NCBI RefSeq assembly: GCF_009905375.1
Contig: NW_027418149.1
Span: forward strand, 62,001 to 126,000
Source: Apium graveolens
Taxonomy: Eukaryota > Streptophyta > Magnoliopsida > Apiales > Apiaceae
Direction of reading: 5' to 3'
Length of the DNA stretch: 64,000 nucleotides
The notes beneath the pieces are model-generated. The model was not told the DNA's origin, did not search any database, and saw only the letters and a list, made by a program, of their open reading frames with translations. Shown piece after piece: positions 37,897-52,800 of this stretch (positions are counted from its first letter, which is position 1; each line of letters starts with the position of its first letter). A program made the translations under genes and the position numbers.

Positions 37897-40800
37897 TTAT
37901 ACATCCAATTTGACATCCTTTTACCACCTATTAATGCCACATTCATAAAAGTTAATTTTATTCCACATTTTGTCTCTAATCAACCATGTAAGTCACTGTT
38001 CACTATATTAGAGTACCTTTACACCCTATAAGAGTCACTTGACCCATATATTGATACAATTAACATGTTAACATCACGTGAATGCAATTAGACATCCTTT
38101 AACCACCACTTGGTACCTTTTTCTACAAGTCAATTTTGCGCCACATTTTGGCTCTAATCAATCTTGTAACTGACTTCTCACTATATTAGAGTCACTTTGC
38201 ACCTTATAAGAGTCACTTGCCATCATATATTGGTACAATTAACATGTTAACATCATGTACATGCAATTGGAAATCTTTTTACCACCTCTTAGTGTCATAT
38301 TCATACAAGTCAATTTTGGTCCACATTTTGGTTCTAATTAACCATGTTAGTCACTTTTCACCATATTAGAGTCACTTTGCACCCTATAAGAGTCACTTGC
38401 CACTAAATATTGATATAATTAACATGTTAACATCATGTACATGCAATTAGACATCCTTTAACCACCTCTTGGTACCCCTTTCGTACAAGTCAATTTTGGG
38501 CCACAATTTGACTCTAATCAATCATGTAATTGACTTCTCACCATATTAGAGTCACTTTGCAGCTTATAAGAGTCATTTGCCATCATATATATTAGTACAA
38601 TTAACATGTTAACATCATGTACATGCAATTAGAAATCCTTTTACCACCTCTTAGTATCATATTCATACAAGTCAATTTTGGTCCATATTTTGGTTCTAAT
38701 TAACCATGTTAGTCACTTTTTACCATATTAGAGTCACTTTGCACCCTATAAGAATCACTTGCCACCAAATATTGATATAATTAACATGTTAACATCATGT
38801 ACATGCAATTAGACATCCTTTAACCACCTCTTGGTACCCCTTTCCTACAAGTCAATTTTGGGCCACATTTTGGCTCTAATCAATCATGTAAGTGACTTCT
38901 CACCATATTAGAGTCACTTTGCACCTTATAAGAGTCACTTGCCATCATATATTGGTACAATTAACATGTTAACATCATGTACATGCAATTAGAAATCCTT
39001 TTACCACCTCTTAGTACCATTATCATACAAGTCAATTACACATTTTGGTTCTAATAAACCATGTTAGTCACTTTTCACCATATTAGAGTCACTTTGCACC
39101 CTATAAGCGTCACTTTCCACCATATATACAACAATTGACATGTTAACATCATATACATCTAATTTGACATCCTTTTACCACCTATTAATGGAAGTTTCAA
39201 ACAAGTTAATTTTGTTCCACATTTTGGCTGTATTCAACCATGTAAGTCATTCTTCACCATATTAGAGTCACTTTGCACCCTATAAGAGTCACTTGCCACC
39301 AAATATTGATATAATTAATATGCTAACATCTTGTACATGCAATTAGACAACCTTTAACCACCTCTTGGTACCCCTTTCATACAAGTCAATTTTGGGCCAC
39401 AATTTGGCTCTAATCATTCATGTAAGTGACTTCTCACCATATTAGAGTCACTTTGCACCTTATAAGAGTCATTTGCCATCATATATTGGTACAATTAACA
39501 TGTTAACATCATGTACATACAATTAGAAATCCTTTTACCACCTCTTAGTGCCATATTCATACAAGTCAATTTTGGTCCACATTTTGGATCTAATTAACCA
39601 TGTTAGTCACTTTTCACCATATTAAAGTCACTTTGCACCCTATAAGAGTCACTTGCCACCAAATATTGATATAATTAACATGTTAATATCATGTACATGC
39701 AATTAGACATCCTTTAACCACCTCTTAGTACCCCTTTCGTACAAGTCAATTCTGAGCCACATTTTGGCTCTAATCAATCATGTAACTGACTTCTCACCAT
39801 ATTAGAGTAACTTTGCACCTTGTAAGAGTCACTTGCCATCATATATTGGTACAATTAACATGTTAACATCATGTACATGCAATTAGAAATCCTTTTACCA
39901 CCTCTTAGTGCCATATTCATACAAGTCAATTTTGGTCCACATTTTTGTTCTAATTAACCATGTTAGTCACTTTTCACCATATTAGAGTCACTTTGCACCC
40001 TATAAGAGTCACTTTCCACCATATATACATCAATTGACATGTTAAAATCATATACATCCAATTTGACATCCTTTTACCACCTATTAATGCCACATTCATT
40101 CAAGTTAATTTTGTTCCACATTTTGTCTCTAATCAACCATGTAAGTCATTGTTTACCATATTAGAGTACCTTTACACCCTATAAGAGTCACTTGACCCAT
40201 ATATTGATACAATTAACATGTTAACATCACGTTAATGCAATTAGACATCCTTCAACCACCTCTTGGTACCCTTTTCTACAAGTCAATTTTGGGCCACATT
40301 TTGGCTCTAATCAATCTTGTAAGTGACTTCTCACCATATTAGAGTCACTTTGCACCTTATAAGAGTCACTTGCCATCATATATTGGTGCAATTAACATGT
40401 TAACATCATGTACATGCAATTAGAAATCCTTTTACCTCCTCTTAGTGCCATATTCATACAAGTCAATTTTGGTCCACATTTTGGTTCTAATTAACCATGT
40501 TAGTCACTTTTCACCATATTAGAGTCACTTTGCACCCTATAAGAGTCACTTGCCACCAAATATTGATATAATTAACATGTTAACATCATTACATGCAATT
40601 AGACATCCTTTAACCACCTCTTGGTACCCCTTTCGTACAAGTCAATTTTGGGCCACAATTTGGCTCTAATCAATCATGTAAGTTACTTCTCACCATATTA
40701 GAGTCACTTTCCAGCTTATAAGAGTCACTTGCCATCATATATTGGTACAATTAACATGGTAACATCATGTACATGTAATTAGAAATCCTTTTACCACCTC

Positions 40801-42836
40801 TTAGTGCCATATTCATACAAGTCAATTTTGGTTCACATTTTGGTTCTAATTAACCATGTTAGTCACTTTTTACCATATTAGAGTCACTTTGCACCCTATA
40901 AGAGTCACTTGCCACCAAATATTGATATAATTAACCTGTTAAGATCATGTACATGCAATTAGACATCCTTTAACCACCTCTTGGTACCCCTTTCCTACAA
41001 GTCAATTTTGGGCCACATTTTGGCTCTAATCAATCATGTAAGTGACTTCTCACCATATTAGAGTTACTTTGCACCTTATAAGAGTCAATTGCCATCATAT
41101 ATTGGTACAATTAACATGTTAATATCATGTACATGCAATTAGATATCCTCTTATCACCTCTTAGTGCCATATTCATACAAGTCAATTTTGGTCCACATTT
41201 TGGTTCTAATTAACCATGTTAGTCACTTTTCGCCATATTAGAGTCACTTTGCACACTATAAGAGTCACTTGCCACCAAATATTGATATAATTAACATGTT
41301 AACATCATGTACATGCAATTAGACATCCTTTACCCACCTCTTGGTACCCCTTTCGTACAAGTCAATTTTGGGGCATATTTTGGCTCTAATCAATCATGTA
41401 AGTGACTTCTCACCATATTAGAGTCACTTTGCACCTTATAAGAGTCACTTGCCATCATATATTGGTACAATTAACATGTTAACATCATGTACATGCAATT
41501 AGAAATCCTTTTACCACCTCTTAGTACCATTATCATACAAGTCAATTACACATTTTGGTTCTAATAAACCATGTTAGTCACTTTTCACCATATTAGAGTC
41601 ACTTTGCACCCTATAAGCGTCACTTTCCACCATATATACAACAATTGACATGTTAACATCATATACATCTAATTTGATATCCTTTTACCACCTATTAATG
41701 GAAGTTTCAAACAAGTTAATTTTGTTCCACATTTTGGCTGTATTCCACCATGTAAGTCATTATTCACCATATTAGAGTCACTTTGCACCCTATAAGAGTC
41801 ACTTGCCACCAAATATTGATATAATTAATATGCTAACATCTTGTACATGCAATTAGACAACCTTTAACCACCTCTTGGTACCCCTTTCGTACAAGTCAAT
41901 TTTGGGCCACAATTTGGCTCTAATTATTCATGTAAGTGACTTCTCACCATATTAGAGTCACTTTGCACCTTATAAGAGTCATTTGCCATCATATATTGGT
42001 ACAATTAACATGTTAACATCATGTACATGCAATTAGAAATCCTTTTACCACCTCTTAGTGCCATATTCATACAAGTCAATTTTGGTCCATATTTTGGTTC
42101 TAATTAACCATGTTAGTCACTTTTCACCATATTAAAGTCACTTTGCACCCTATAAGAGTCACTTGCCACCAAATATTGATATAATTAACATGTTAATATC
42201 ATGTACATGCAATTAGACATCCTTTAACCACCTCTTAGTACCCCTTTCGTACAAGTCAATTCTGAGCCACATTTTGGCTCTAATCAATCATGTAAGTGAC
42301 TTCTCACCATATTAGAGTAACTTTGCACCTTGTAAGAGTCACTTGCCATCATATATTGGTACAATTAACATGTTAACATCATGTACATGCAATTAGAAAT
42401 CCTTTTACCACCTCTTAGTGCCATATTCATACAAGTCAATTTTTGTCCACATTTTGGTTCTAATTAACCATGTTAGTCACGTTTCACCATATTAGAGTCA
42501 CTTTGCACCCTATAAGAGTCACTTTCCACCATATATACAACAATTGACATGTTAAAATCATATACATCCAATTTGACATCCTTTTACCACCTATTAATGC
42601 CACATTCATACAAGTTAATTTTGTTCCACATTTTGTCTCTAATCAACCATGTAAGTCATTGTTTACCATATTAGAGTACCTTTACACCCTATAAGAGTCA
42701 CTTGACCCATATATTGATACAATTAACATGTTAACATCACGTTAATGCAATTAGACATCCTTCAACCACCTCTTGGTACCCTTTTCTACAAGTCAATTTT
42801 GGGCCACATTTTGGCTCTAATCAATCTTGTAAGTGA

Positions 42837-42841
42837 CTTCT
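42837..42841. repeat. Target-site duplication, left (CTTCT)
   Basis: CTTCT precedes the TGTCACACCC terminus and recurs at 46891-46895. Joining across one copy restores the normal gtgacttctcaccatatt. Confidence 0.95.
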
Positions 42842-45707
42842 TGTCACACCCCCAACTTAAACAGAAAAATAAATATAGCTATTACATCATTTTAATGAAG
42901 GATACACAACCAATCCAAGATCTTACAGTTTAGGGTTTGGAACAGCCCATCACTACCAGCTATTACATCTGATTACAAATACCGAATCCTCACAGCTATT
43001 ATTACTTATTCTACCTGAGCTCGAACATAAGCATCAGCATCACAGGTCTTACGGGCAGTCTGCTTGAATCTAACCATAGCTGCTAGCTGTAATATCAGGG
43101 TAAAGCAAGAAGTGAGCCAAAAGCTCAACAAGTGCTAACAGTACAACGCAAAACATAACTCGAGATATACCTTTAGGAATGACAATGGAAAGACATAATC
43201 AATAATAACGAGAGATAAAACTTATGTGAGTTGGCATCATTTTGCTTGCATCAAAATAATTTTAAAATCATTCTTAATCAAAATCATTTTATGACGCTAC
43301 GGATTACAGCCGGTGATCAGCCGCGAAGTAATCCCGAACCTCGCTGGGTTCTAAAACATTATTGGGAATCCCTAGGCAACTTTTAAGCCTAATATAAGTG
43401 TGGAAAGGACTCGCGTCTCAGTCCAGATCCACCATTCAAAGAAAACATTTATCCCCCTTTGGGACTGAAAAATCCACATTTTAATCATTTTAAAAACTGA
43501 TACCGATTTATGACAAAATCTCTTTCGACTGTAATCATTTTTATCAAGGGATTATAGATCAACTTGAAACACTGGAAATATGACACTAAATCTCAGGGCC
43601 ATGATCCACTAGACTTTACTATATTAGGGTAATTGAGAGGTTTCCATAAACAAGAACTTTGACAAGGAAATTGAGCAAGGCTATTGGATAATATGAAAGA
43701 GTAATGCCAAACTAGGCTTAAAGCAATGGTTGTAGACAAGGTATAGGTATTAGAACATCAAGAAGATAAGCATCACTGGTTCCAATAGGATAGAGGTGTT
43801 AAAATATAAAGAAAGTGATCATCAGCTCAAGATATAACAGGGTATCAAGCTTTAGGGTAAGGATAGGGTTATCAAACAATCATGAATGAATTTAAGAAAT
43901 GATTGGCTTTTAGGTATCAAGATAAAGTTTCTATCGAGGTTATTTCAAGAGTTGAATCAAAGCATCAGGGTGCAATATCAAGATTTCTCAAGGATCAATA
44001 GCATGATAATCAAAAGGATCAATAAAGTATTATAACAAATCTCTATTTTATCATGGCATTAAACTATCATGAAAGACTTTTGAACTACTTGCAATACGTA
44101 CTCGAGGGTTCATGGCATCTCTATGTAACTCAAAGATAAACAAAAGATACGCTTGATTTAAATATATCAAAATGACTCAGGATAATTGCATCGATATATA
44201 TATGAACTGTTTACAGTAAATACGAAGGTCAAGTTGAATCACTTGCCTTGAGATAGACTGGTCTGGTCTGACTGGTAGGAGCAACAACTGGAGCTTCACT
44301 CGACTTTTATGGCAAGTTTTCCCTCATCTCGAGATCCTACATAAATAATAATAATCCTCATTATAATATATTCTTACCATCTTAACCTATTTACAACCCG
44401 AAATTAAACATGGATGGCACTTAGGCCTATACGCACTTAATTCATATCCACCATTATATTTTCAAATGTACACACGTAGCCACATAATCACATATCGTAT
44501 ATTAATACCAAATAACATCATATACACCATAATGCCACACTAGGCTTGGATGATCTCGACTCACCACTTAAGTCACTTGGTCGCTAACTAAACAAAGTCT
44601 TCAAATTTGGGCTTCCTAACTCAATGTGCCTTTCCTAAATTATCCAAAACCTATTGACCCTCACTTGTGCCTTTTTCTCTACTGACCTTATACTATCTTA
44701 CAACTATGGTGGTCGACCTAATACTCACTTCTAAGTGTTCTAAAGCTATGTGATAAGTGAAAGTGCTCACTGGTGCAAATTTCAGAATGGTAACTAAGGT
44801 TTCTTGAGTGTATTAGACACTCTTAAACTACAAGTTTTTCTTCAAAATTTTTACACAAGACTCTCCTGACCTAAGGGCATCTCACAAGCTTGATGTGGCT
44901 CAAAGGCCTGGCTTGGGCCTTCTTGGGCCTAAGCTAAAAGTCCAAGGTTCCCCTGTTTTTCTGGGCAGAAAATGCCCTGACTTGAATTATCTTGTGACAC
45001 ATGGTTCTAGCTCATATCCTATGAACTATGGTTGTAAAAACTTCCCTGACATACCCTCTAACTAAGGCCCAATTGGGCCTAATGAGGGCCTACCCATGAC
45101 ATGGCCAAATCTCCCTATTTCTAAGTTGCAACAAAACTGTCCCCTGCTGGACAGATTTTGTTATTCTACTTGTGCACCTAGCCAAATGACATGCAAACCT
45201 CCAACCAACTCCTAAAACCTATTATATACTCCCCATACTAACTTCTGGTAGCTTGGGCCTCAAAGTGCACATCAATGACATGGTCAAAACTCACTCTAAA
45301 CCTCAGGATACTAAACTGATTTTTCTGCAGAAACTATAACTCTCATTTTTCCAAGGCTTTGACTTGACAAACCTATCTAACAACAACTCAAAACTTAAAC
45401 AAAGACTTATACATGGTATTCTACTGAACTAACTCCCTTTTTCTCAAAATAACCTTGGTGAGATCATCCTTACCTAAGGTGCAACTATGGCAAAACAAAA
45501 GAGACTACTCTTTACAAATCACAAACCTTTATGCTCTTGAAGCAACAAGATATATATATATTTTTTTTATAATAGATAACCACGAATTATTACCATGCAA
45601 TAAGAAGTATAAATCAATATTAATACATTATTCCTACTGAAATTAAGGCTCACTAACAACATGAATCTAAATGATCAAAACTTCCAAAAAAAATCAAAAG
45701 TGATTTA

Positions 45708-45720
45708 CATGCATGCATGC
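45708..45720. repeat. CATGCATGCATGC palindromic tract
   Basis: Overlapping CATGCATG words inside the large LTR. CATGCATG is the RY-type word bound by plant B3 transcription factors, but one short tract is weak evidence for regulation. Confidence 0.35.
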
Positions 45721-46190
45721 TTTCGGATCTTTCAAGCTAAAGCAACATGATTTCCAAATAAATTTTTATCATAATTCAACATGCAAGCCTAACATGGATT
45801 ACAACTAAATGGTCAACTAGCATGCAAAAGGGTTTTATTTTTACTATAAAATTCACGTTATCATCACAAAATACACAAAAATGTAACAAGGCAACAAAAC
45901 ACCATCCATTCGGCTCCTATCAAGTCATGGCCGAATGGATTAGGGTAAAAACAACATTTCATAAGTGTAACACTCTTATGTCTAGCCATTCTTGACCCTA
46001 TGATACTATATCTCATGGTGAAAGCCTTAGATTCACAAGAATCAAGGAGGTTCACTTTGAGTTTAACAAAAACATCACTATGCAAGGTCAAAACATAGGT
46101 TTTTCACTCTAAACTTTTGAAATATATATAAGAATAACATATAGGGAGTAAAATTACTTGGATATAAGATGATTGTTTGAGTGAGAGTTG

Positions 46191-46306
46191 AAGAAAGAAG
46201 GGGATGGGGCTCGGTTTTGGTGGTTGCCGAGAGGGGAGGGGAAAAACCGAGAGGTGAGGGAGGAGGGAGGGAGAAGAGAGTGAAGTGGTGGGGTGAAGTG
46301 AGGTGA
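46191..46306 (+). promoter_or_regulatory. G-rich / CT-rich tract in the large LTR
   Basis: The plus strand is strongly purine-rich with several G runs: 46233-46236, 46238-46241, 46258-46260, 46265-46267 and 46269-46271. The minus strand is therefore CT-rich, as is common in plant 5' leaders. It lies ~600 bp inside the minus-strand 5' end and just downstream of a TATA-like gcataaaaac (minus strand, about 46326-46335). It could mark the LTR transcription start and could form a G-quadruplex on the plus strand. Both are inference. Confidence 0.45.
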
Positions 46307-46890
46307 TGATCACTTCTTGGACTTGTTTTTATGCATTGATTTGACTATAATGTGAGTGGGTTTGAGATTTTACAAGAGTAACCCTCCAATATAGTTAGGT
46401 AGATTTGCATGCAAGGGTAAAGGGGTAAATTGGTTAGCAAAATGTGAGTTAGTGGGGTTGAGAATGTCTTCTTTGCCCTTTGATTAAATAGAAGAGAGTT
46501 TGCATGCAAGGTTATTCATGTAATTTGATAAATATGACAACTAAAATTTATAATGATTTATTTTTATAAAATAAAATACAAGTTCAAAAATTATAAAATT
46601 TATACCATAAATTAACTTGTATTTTTAGAGACTTTATAAAATCATTTTCAAAATTTGTGAACAAAATGCCTTTTAGAAGAAGATTTTTCCAAAGCTTAGA
46701 ATATTCCTTATAAATCAAAAATAAAGAAATTAAATAAACTCTTGCTTTGAAAAATCATATACTACCCAAAGCAAATTTATAATGCAGAAATTTTCACTCA
46801 CACAAACGTACAATCATTGAATATATTTTCATTTGACTTAATATTATACCAAATTCACAAATAATATTACATAAAATGCCGGTCGTAACA

Positions 46891-46895
46891 CTTCT
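46891..46895. repeat. Target-site duplication, right (CTTCT)
   Basis: Second copy of CTTCT, immediately after the GTAACA terminus. The satellite resumes with caccatattagagtcac. Confidence 0.95.
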
Positions 46896-49800
46896 CACCA
46901 TATTAGAGTCACTTTGCACCTTATAAGAGTCACTTGCCATCATATATTGGTGCAATTAACATGTTAACATCATGTACATGCAATTAGAAATCCTTTTACC
47001 TCCTCTTAGTGCCATATTCATACAAGTCAATTTTGGTCCACATTTTGGTTCTAATTAACCATGTTAGTCACTTTTCACCATATTAGAGTCACTTTGCACC
47101 CTATAAGAGTCACTTGCCACCAAATATTGATATAATTAACATGTTAACATCATTACATGCAATTAGACATCCTTTAACCACCTCTTGGTACCCCTTTCGT
47201 ACAAGTCAATTTTGGGCCACAATTTGGCTCTAATCAATCATGTAAGTGACTTCTCACCATATTAGAGTCACTTTACAGCTTATAAGAGTCACTTGCCATC
47301 ATATATTGGTACAATTAACATGTTAACATCATGTACATGTAATTAGAAATCCTTTTACCACCTCTTAGTGCCATATTCATACAAGTCAATTTTGGTTCAC
47401 ATTTTGGTTCTAATTAACCATGTTAGTCACTTTTTACCATATTAGAGTCACTTTGCACCCTATAAGAGTCATTTGCCACCAAATATTGATATAATTAACC
47501 TGTTAAGATCATGTACATGCAATTAGACATCCTTTAACCACCTCTTGGTACCCCTTTCCTACAAGTCAATTTTGGGCCACATTTTGGCTCTAATCAATCA
47601 TGTAAGTGACTTCTCACCATATTAGAGTTACTTTGCACCTTATAAGAGTCACTTGCCATCATATATTGGTACAATTAACATGTTAATATCATGTACATGC
47701 AATTACATATCCTCTTATCACCTCTTAGTGCCATATTCATACAAGTCAATTTTGGTCCACATTTTGGTTCTAATTAACCATGTTAGTCACTTTTTGCCAT
47801 ATTAGAGTCACTTTGCACACTATAAGAGTCACTTGCCACCAAATATTGATATAATTAACATGTTAACATCATGTACATGCAATTAGACATCCTTTACCCA
47901 CCTCTTGGTACCCCTTTCGTAAAAGTCAATTTTGGGGAATATTTTGGCTCTAATCAATCATGTAAGTGACTTCTCACCATATTAGAGTCACTTTGCACCT
48001 TATAAGAGTCACTTGCCATCATATATTGGTACAATTAACATGTTAACATCATGTACATGCAATTAGAAATCCTTTTACCACCTCTTAGTACCATTATCAT
48101 ACAAGTCAATTACACATTTTGGTTCTAATAAACCATGTTAGTCACTTTTCACCATATTAGAGTCACTTTGCACCCTATAAGCGTCACTTTCCACCATATA
48201 TACAACAATTGACATGTTAACATCATATACATCTAATTTGACATCCTTTTACCACCTATTAATGGAAGTTTCAAACAAGTTAATTTTGTTCCACATTTTG
48301 GCTGTATTCCACCATGTAAGTCATTCTTCACCATATTAGAGTCACTTTGCACCCTATAAGAGTCACTTGCCACCAAATATTGATATAATTAATATGCTAA
48401 CATCTTGTACATGCAATTAGACAACCTTTAACCACCTCTTGGTGCCCCTTTCACACAAGTCAATTTTGGGCCACAATTTGGCTCTAATCATTCATGTAAG
48501 TGACTTCTCACCATATTAGAGTCACTTTGCACCTTATAAGAGTCATTTGCCATCATATATTGGTACAATTAACATGTTAACATCATGTACATGCAATTAG
48601 AAATCCTTTTACCACCTCTTAGTGCCATATTCATACAAGTCAATTTTGGTCCACATTTTGGTTCTAATTAACCATGTTAGTCACTTTTCACCATATTAAA
48701 GTCACTTTGCACCCTATAAGAGTCACTTGCCACCAAATATTGATATAATTAACAAGTTAATATCATGTACATGCAATTAGACATCCTTTAACCACCTCTT
48801 AGTACCCCTTTCGTACAAGTCAATTCTGAGCCACATTTTGGCTCTAATCAATCATGTAAGTGACTTCTCACCATATTAGAGTAACTTTGCACCTTGTAAG
48901 AGTCACTTGCCATCATATATTGGTACAATTAACATGTTAACATCATGTACATGCAATTAGAAATCCTTTTACCACCTCTTAGTGCCATATTCATACAAGT
49001 CAATTTTGGTCCACATTTTGGTTCTAATTAACCATGTTAGTCACTTTTCACCATATTAGAGTCACTTTGCACCCTATAAGAGTCACTTTCCACCATATAT
49101 ACAACAATTGACATGTTAAAATCTTATACATCCAATTTGACATCCTTTTACCACCTATTAATGCCACATTCATACAAGTTAATTTTGTTCCACATTTTGT
49201 CTCTAATCAACCATGTAAGTCATTGTTTACCATATTAGAGTACCTTTACACCCTATAAGAGTCACTTGACCCATATATTGATACAATTAACATGTTAACA
49301 TCACGTTAATGCAATTAGACATCCTTCAACCACCTCTTGGTACCCTTTTCTACAAGTCAATTTTGGGCCACATTTTGGCTCTAATCAATCTTGTAAGTGA
49401 CTTCTCACCATATTAGAGTCACTTTGCACCTTATAAGAGTCACTTGCCATCATATATTGGTGCAATTAACATGTTAACATCATGCACATGCAATTAGAAA
49501 TCCTTTTACCTCCTCTTAGTGCCATATTCATACAAGTCAATTTTGGTCCACATTTTGGTTCTAATTAACCATGTTAGTCACTTTTCACCATATTAGAGTC
49601 ACTTTGCACCCTATAAGAGTCACTTGCCACCAAATATTGATATAATTAACATGTTAACATCATTACATGCAATTAGACATCCTTTAACCACCTCTTGGTA
49701 CCCCTTTCGTACAAGTCAATTTTGGGCCACAATTTGGCTCTAATCAATCATGTAAGTGACTTCTCACCATATTAGAGTCACTTTGAAGCTTATAAGAGTC

Positions 49801-52800
49801 ACTTGCCATCATATATTGGTACAATTAACATGTTAACATCATGTACATGTAATTAGAAATCCTTTTACCACCTCTTAGTGCCATATTCATACAAGTCAAT
49901 TTTGGTTCACATTTTGGTTCTAATTAACCATGTTAGTCACTTTTTACCATATTAGAGTCACTTTGCACCCTATAAGAGTCACTTGCCACCAAATATTGAT
50001 ATAATTAACCTGGTAAGATCATGTACATGCAATTAGACATCCTTTAACCATCTCTTGGTACTCCTTTCCTACAAGTCAATTTTGGGCCACATTTTGGCTC
50101 TAATCAATCATGTAAGTGACTTCTCACCATATTAGAGTTACTTTGCACCTTATAAGAGTCACTTGCTATCATATATTGGTACAGTTAACATGTTAATATC
50201 ATGTACATGCAATTAGATATCCTCTTATCACCTCTTAGTGCCATATTCATATAACTCAATTTTGGTCCACATTTTGGTTCTAATTAACCATGTTAGTCAC
50301 TTTTCGCCATATTAGAGTCACTTTGCACACTATAAGAGTCACTTGCCACCAAATATTGATATAATTAACATGTTAACATCATGTACATGCAATTAGATAT
50401 CCTTTACCCACCTCTTGGTACCCCTTTCGTACAAGTCAATTTTGGGGCATATTTTGGCTCTAATCAATCATGTAAGTGACTTCTCACCATAATAGAGTCA
50501 CTTTGCACCTTATAAGAGTCACTTGCCATCATATATTGGTACAATTAACATGTTAACATCATGTACATGCAATTAGAAATCCTTTTACCACCTCTTAGTA
50601 CCATTATCATTAAAGTCAATTACACATTTTGGTTCTAATAAACCATGTTAGTCACTTTTCACCATATTAGAGTCACTTTGACTCTATAAGCGTCACTTTC
50701 CACCATATATACAACAATTGACATGTTAATATCATATACATCTAATTTGACATCCTTTTACCACCTATTAATGGAACTTTCAAACAAGTTAATTTTGTTC
50801 CACATTTTGGCTGTAATCAACCATGTAAGTCATTCTTCACCATATTAGAGTCACTTTGCACCCTATAAGAGTCACTTGCCACCAAATATTGATATAATTA
50901 ATATGTTAACATCTTGTACATGCAATTAGACATCCTTTAACCACCTCTTGGTACCCCTTTCATACAAGTCAATTTTGGGCCACAATTTGGCTCTAATCAA
51001 TCATGTAAGTGACTTCTCACCATATTAGAGTCACTTTGCACCTTATAAGAGTCATTTGCCATCATATATTGGTACAATTAACATGTTAACATCATGTACA
51101 TGCAATTAGAAATCCTTTTACCACCTCTTAGTGCCATATTCATACAAGTCAATTTTGGTCCACATTTTGGTTCTAATAAACCATGTTAGTCACTTTTCAC
51201 CATATCAAAGTCACTTTGCACCCTATAAGAGTCACTTGCCAACAAATATTGATATAATTAACATGTTAATATCATGTACATGCAATTAGACATCCTTTAA
51301 CCACCTCTTGGTACCCCTTTCGTACAAGTCAATTCCGGGCCACATTTTGGCTCTAATCAATCATGTAAGTGACTTCTCACCATATTAGAATAACTTTGGG
51401 CCTTGTAAGAGTCACTTGCCATCATATATTGGTACAATTAACATGTTAACATCATGTACATGCAATTAGAAATCCTTTTACCACCTCTTAGTGCCATATT
51501 CATACAAGTCAATTTTGGTCCACATTTTGGTTCTAATTAACCATGTTAGTCACTTTTCACCATATTAGAGTCACTTTGCACCCTATAAGAGTCACTTTCC
51601 ACCATATATACAACAATTGACATGTTAAAATCATATACATCCAATTTGACATCCTTTTACCACCTATTAATGCCACATTCATACAAGTTAATTTTGTTCC
51701 ACATTTTGTCTCTAATCAACCATGTAAGTCATTGTTTACCATATTAGAGTACCTTTACACCCTATAAGAGTCACTTGACCCATATATTGATACAATTAAC
51801 ATGTTAACATCACATTAATGCAATTAGACATCCTTCAACCACCTCTTGGTACCCTTTTCTACAAGTCAATTTTGGGCCACATTTTGGCTCTAATCAATCT
51901 TATAAGTGACTTCTCACCATATTAGAGTCACTTTGCACCTTATAAGAGTCACTTGCCATCATATATTGGTGCAATTAACATGTTAACATCATGTACATGC
52001 AATTAGAAATCCTTTTACCTCCTCTTAGTGCCATATTCATACAAGTCAATTTTGGTCCACATTTTGGTTCTAATTAACCATGTTAGTCACTTTTCACCAT
52101 ATTAGAGTCACTTTGCACCCTATAAGAGTCACTTGCCACCAAATATTGATATAATTAACATGTTAACATCATTACATGCAATTAGACATCCTTTAACCAC
52201 CTCTTGGTACCCCTTTCGTACAAGTCAATTTTGGGCCACAATTTGGCTCTAATCAATCATGTAAGTGACTTCTCACCATATTAGAGTCACTTTGAAGCTT
52301 ATAAGAGTCACTTGCCATCATATATTGGTACAATTAACATGTTAACATCATGTACATGTAATTAGAAATTCTTTTACCACCTCTTAGTGCCATATTCATA
52401 CAAGTCAATTTTGGTTCACATTTTGGTTCTAATTAACCATGTTAGTCACTTTTTACCATATTAGAGTCACTTTGCACCCTATAAGAGTCACTTGCCAACA
52501 AATATTGATATAATTAACCTGTTAAGATCATGTACATGCAATTAGACATCCTTTAACCACCTTTAGGTACCCCTTTCCTACAAGTCAATTTTGGGCCACA
52601 TTTTGGCTATAATCAATCATGTAAGTGACTTCTCACCATATTAGAGTTACTTTGCACCTTATAAGAGTCACTTGCCATCATATATTGGTACAATTAACAT
52701 GTTAATATCATGTACATGCAATTAGATATCCTCTTATCACCTCTTAGTGCCATATTCATACAAGTCAATTTTGGTCCACATTTTGGTTCTAATTAACCAT

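Larger units (their letters stand above)
30900..39010 (-). repeat. ~3.02-kb HOR (about 17 monomers)
   Basis: The micro-inversion joint gaaaagttatacatcc occurs at 31859, 34881 and 37897, at intervals of 3022 and 3016 bp. The marker ttagtaccattatcat at 33333 and 36346 gives 3013 bp. Copies share private variants such as acatctaatttgac and gtttggtacc-type differences. The third copy is shortened by ~350 bp (two monomers) between 37897 and 39011, where it passes into the 2510-bp HOR. The left boundary is approximate. Confidence 0.85.
42842..46890 (-). mobile_element. ~4.05-kb solo LTR (large-LTR retrotransposon)
   Basis: A single 4049-bp insert with TG...CA ends. The plus strand starts TGTCACACCCCCAAC and ends CCGGTCGTAACA, with a perfect 5-bp CTTCT target duplication. 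Read on the minus strand it starts TGTTACGACCGG and ends GTTGGGGGTGTGACA, a common plant LTR end just before a primer-binding site. No gag, protease, RT, RNase H or integrase homology and no long ORF is visible, and I see no internal direct copy of either end, so this is one LTR rather than a short complete element. The 4-kb length points to a large-LTR lineage such as Tat/Ogre/Retand Ty3-gypsy elements; that is inference. The interior is unique sequence, richer in CpG than the satellite near 43290-43350. Short open frames of 61-75 codons are chance. Confidence 0.85.

Noticed and set aside
45551..45568. Microsatellite-like AT and T run in the large LTR
   Set aside because: Only a few repeats of atat followed by a T run; too short to be a notable feature.
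45455..46313. Open frames of 61-75 codons in the large LTR
   Set aside because: No recognisable domain and low-complexity content; one simply translates the CT-rich tract. LTRs normally carry no genes.
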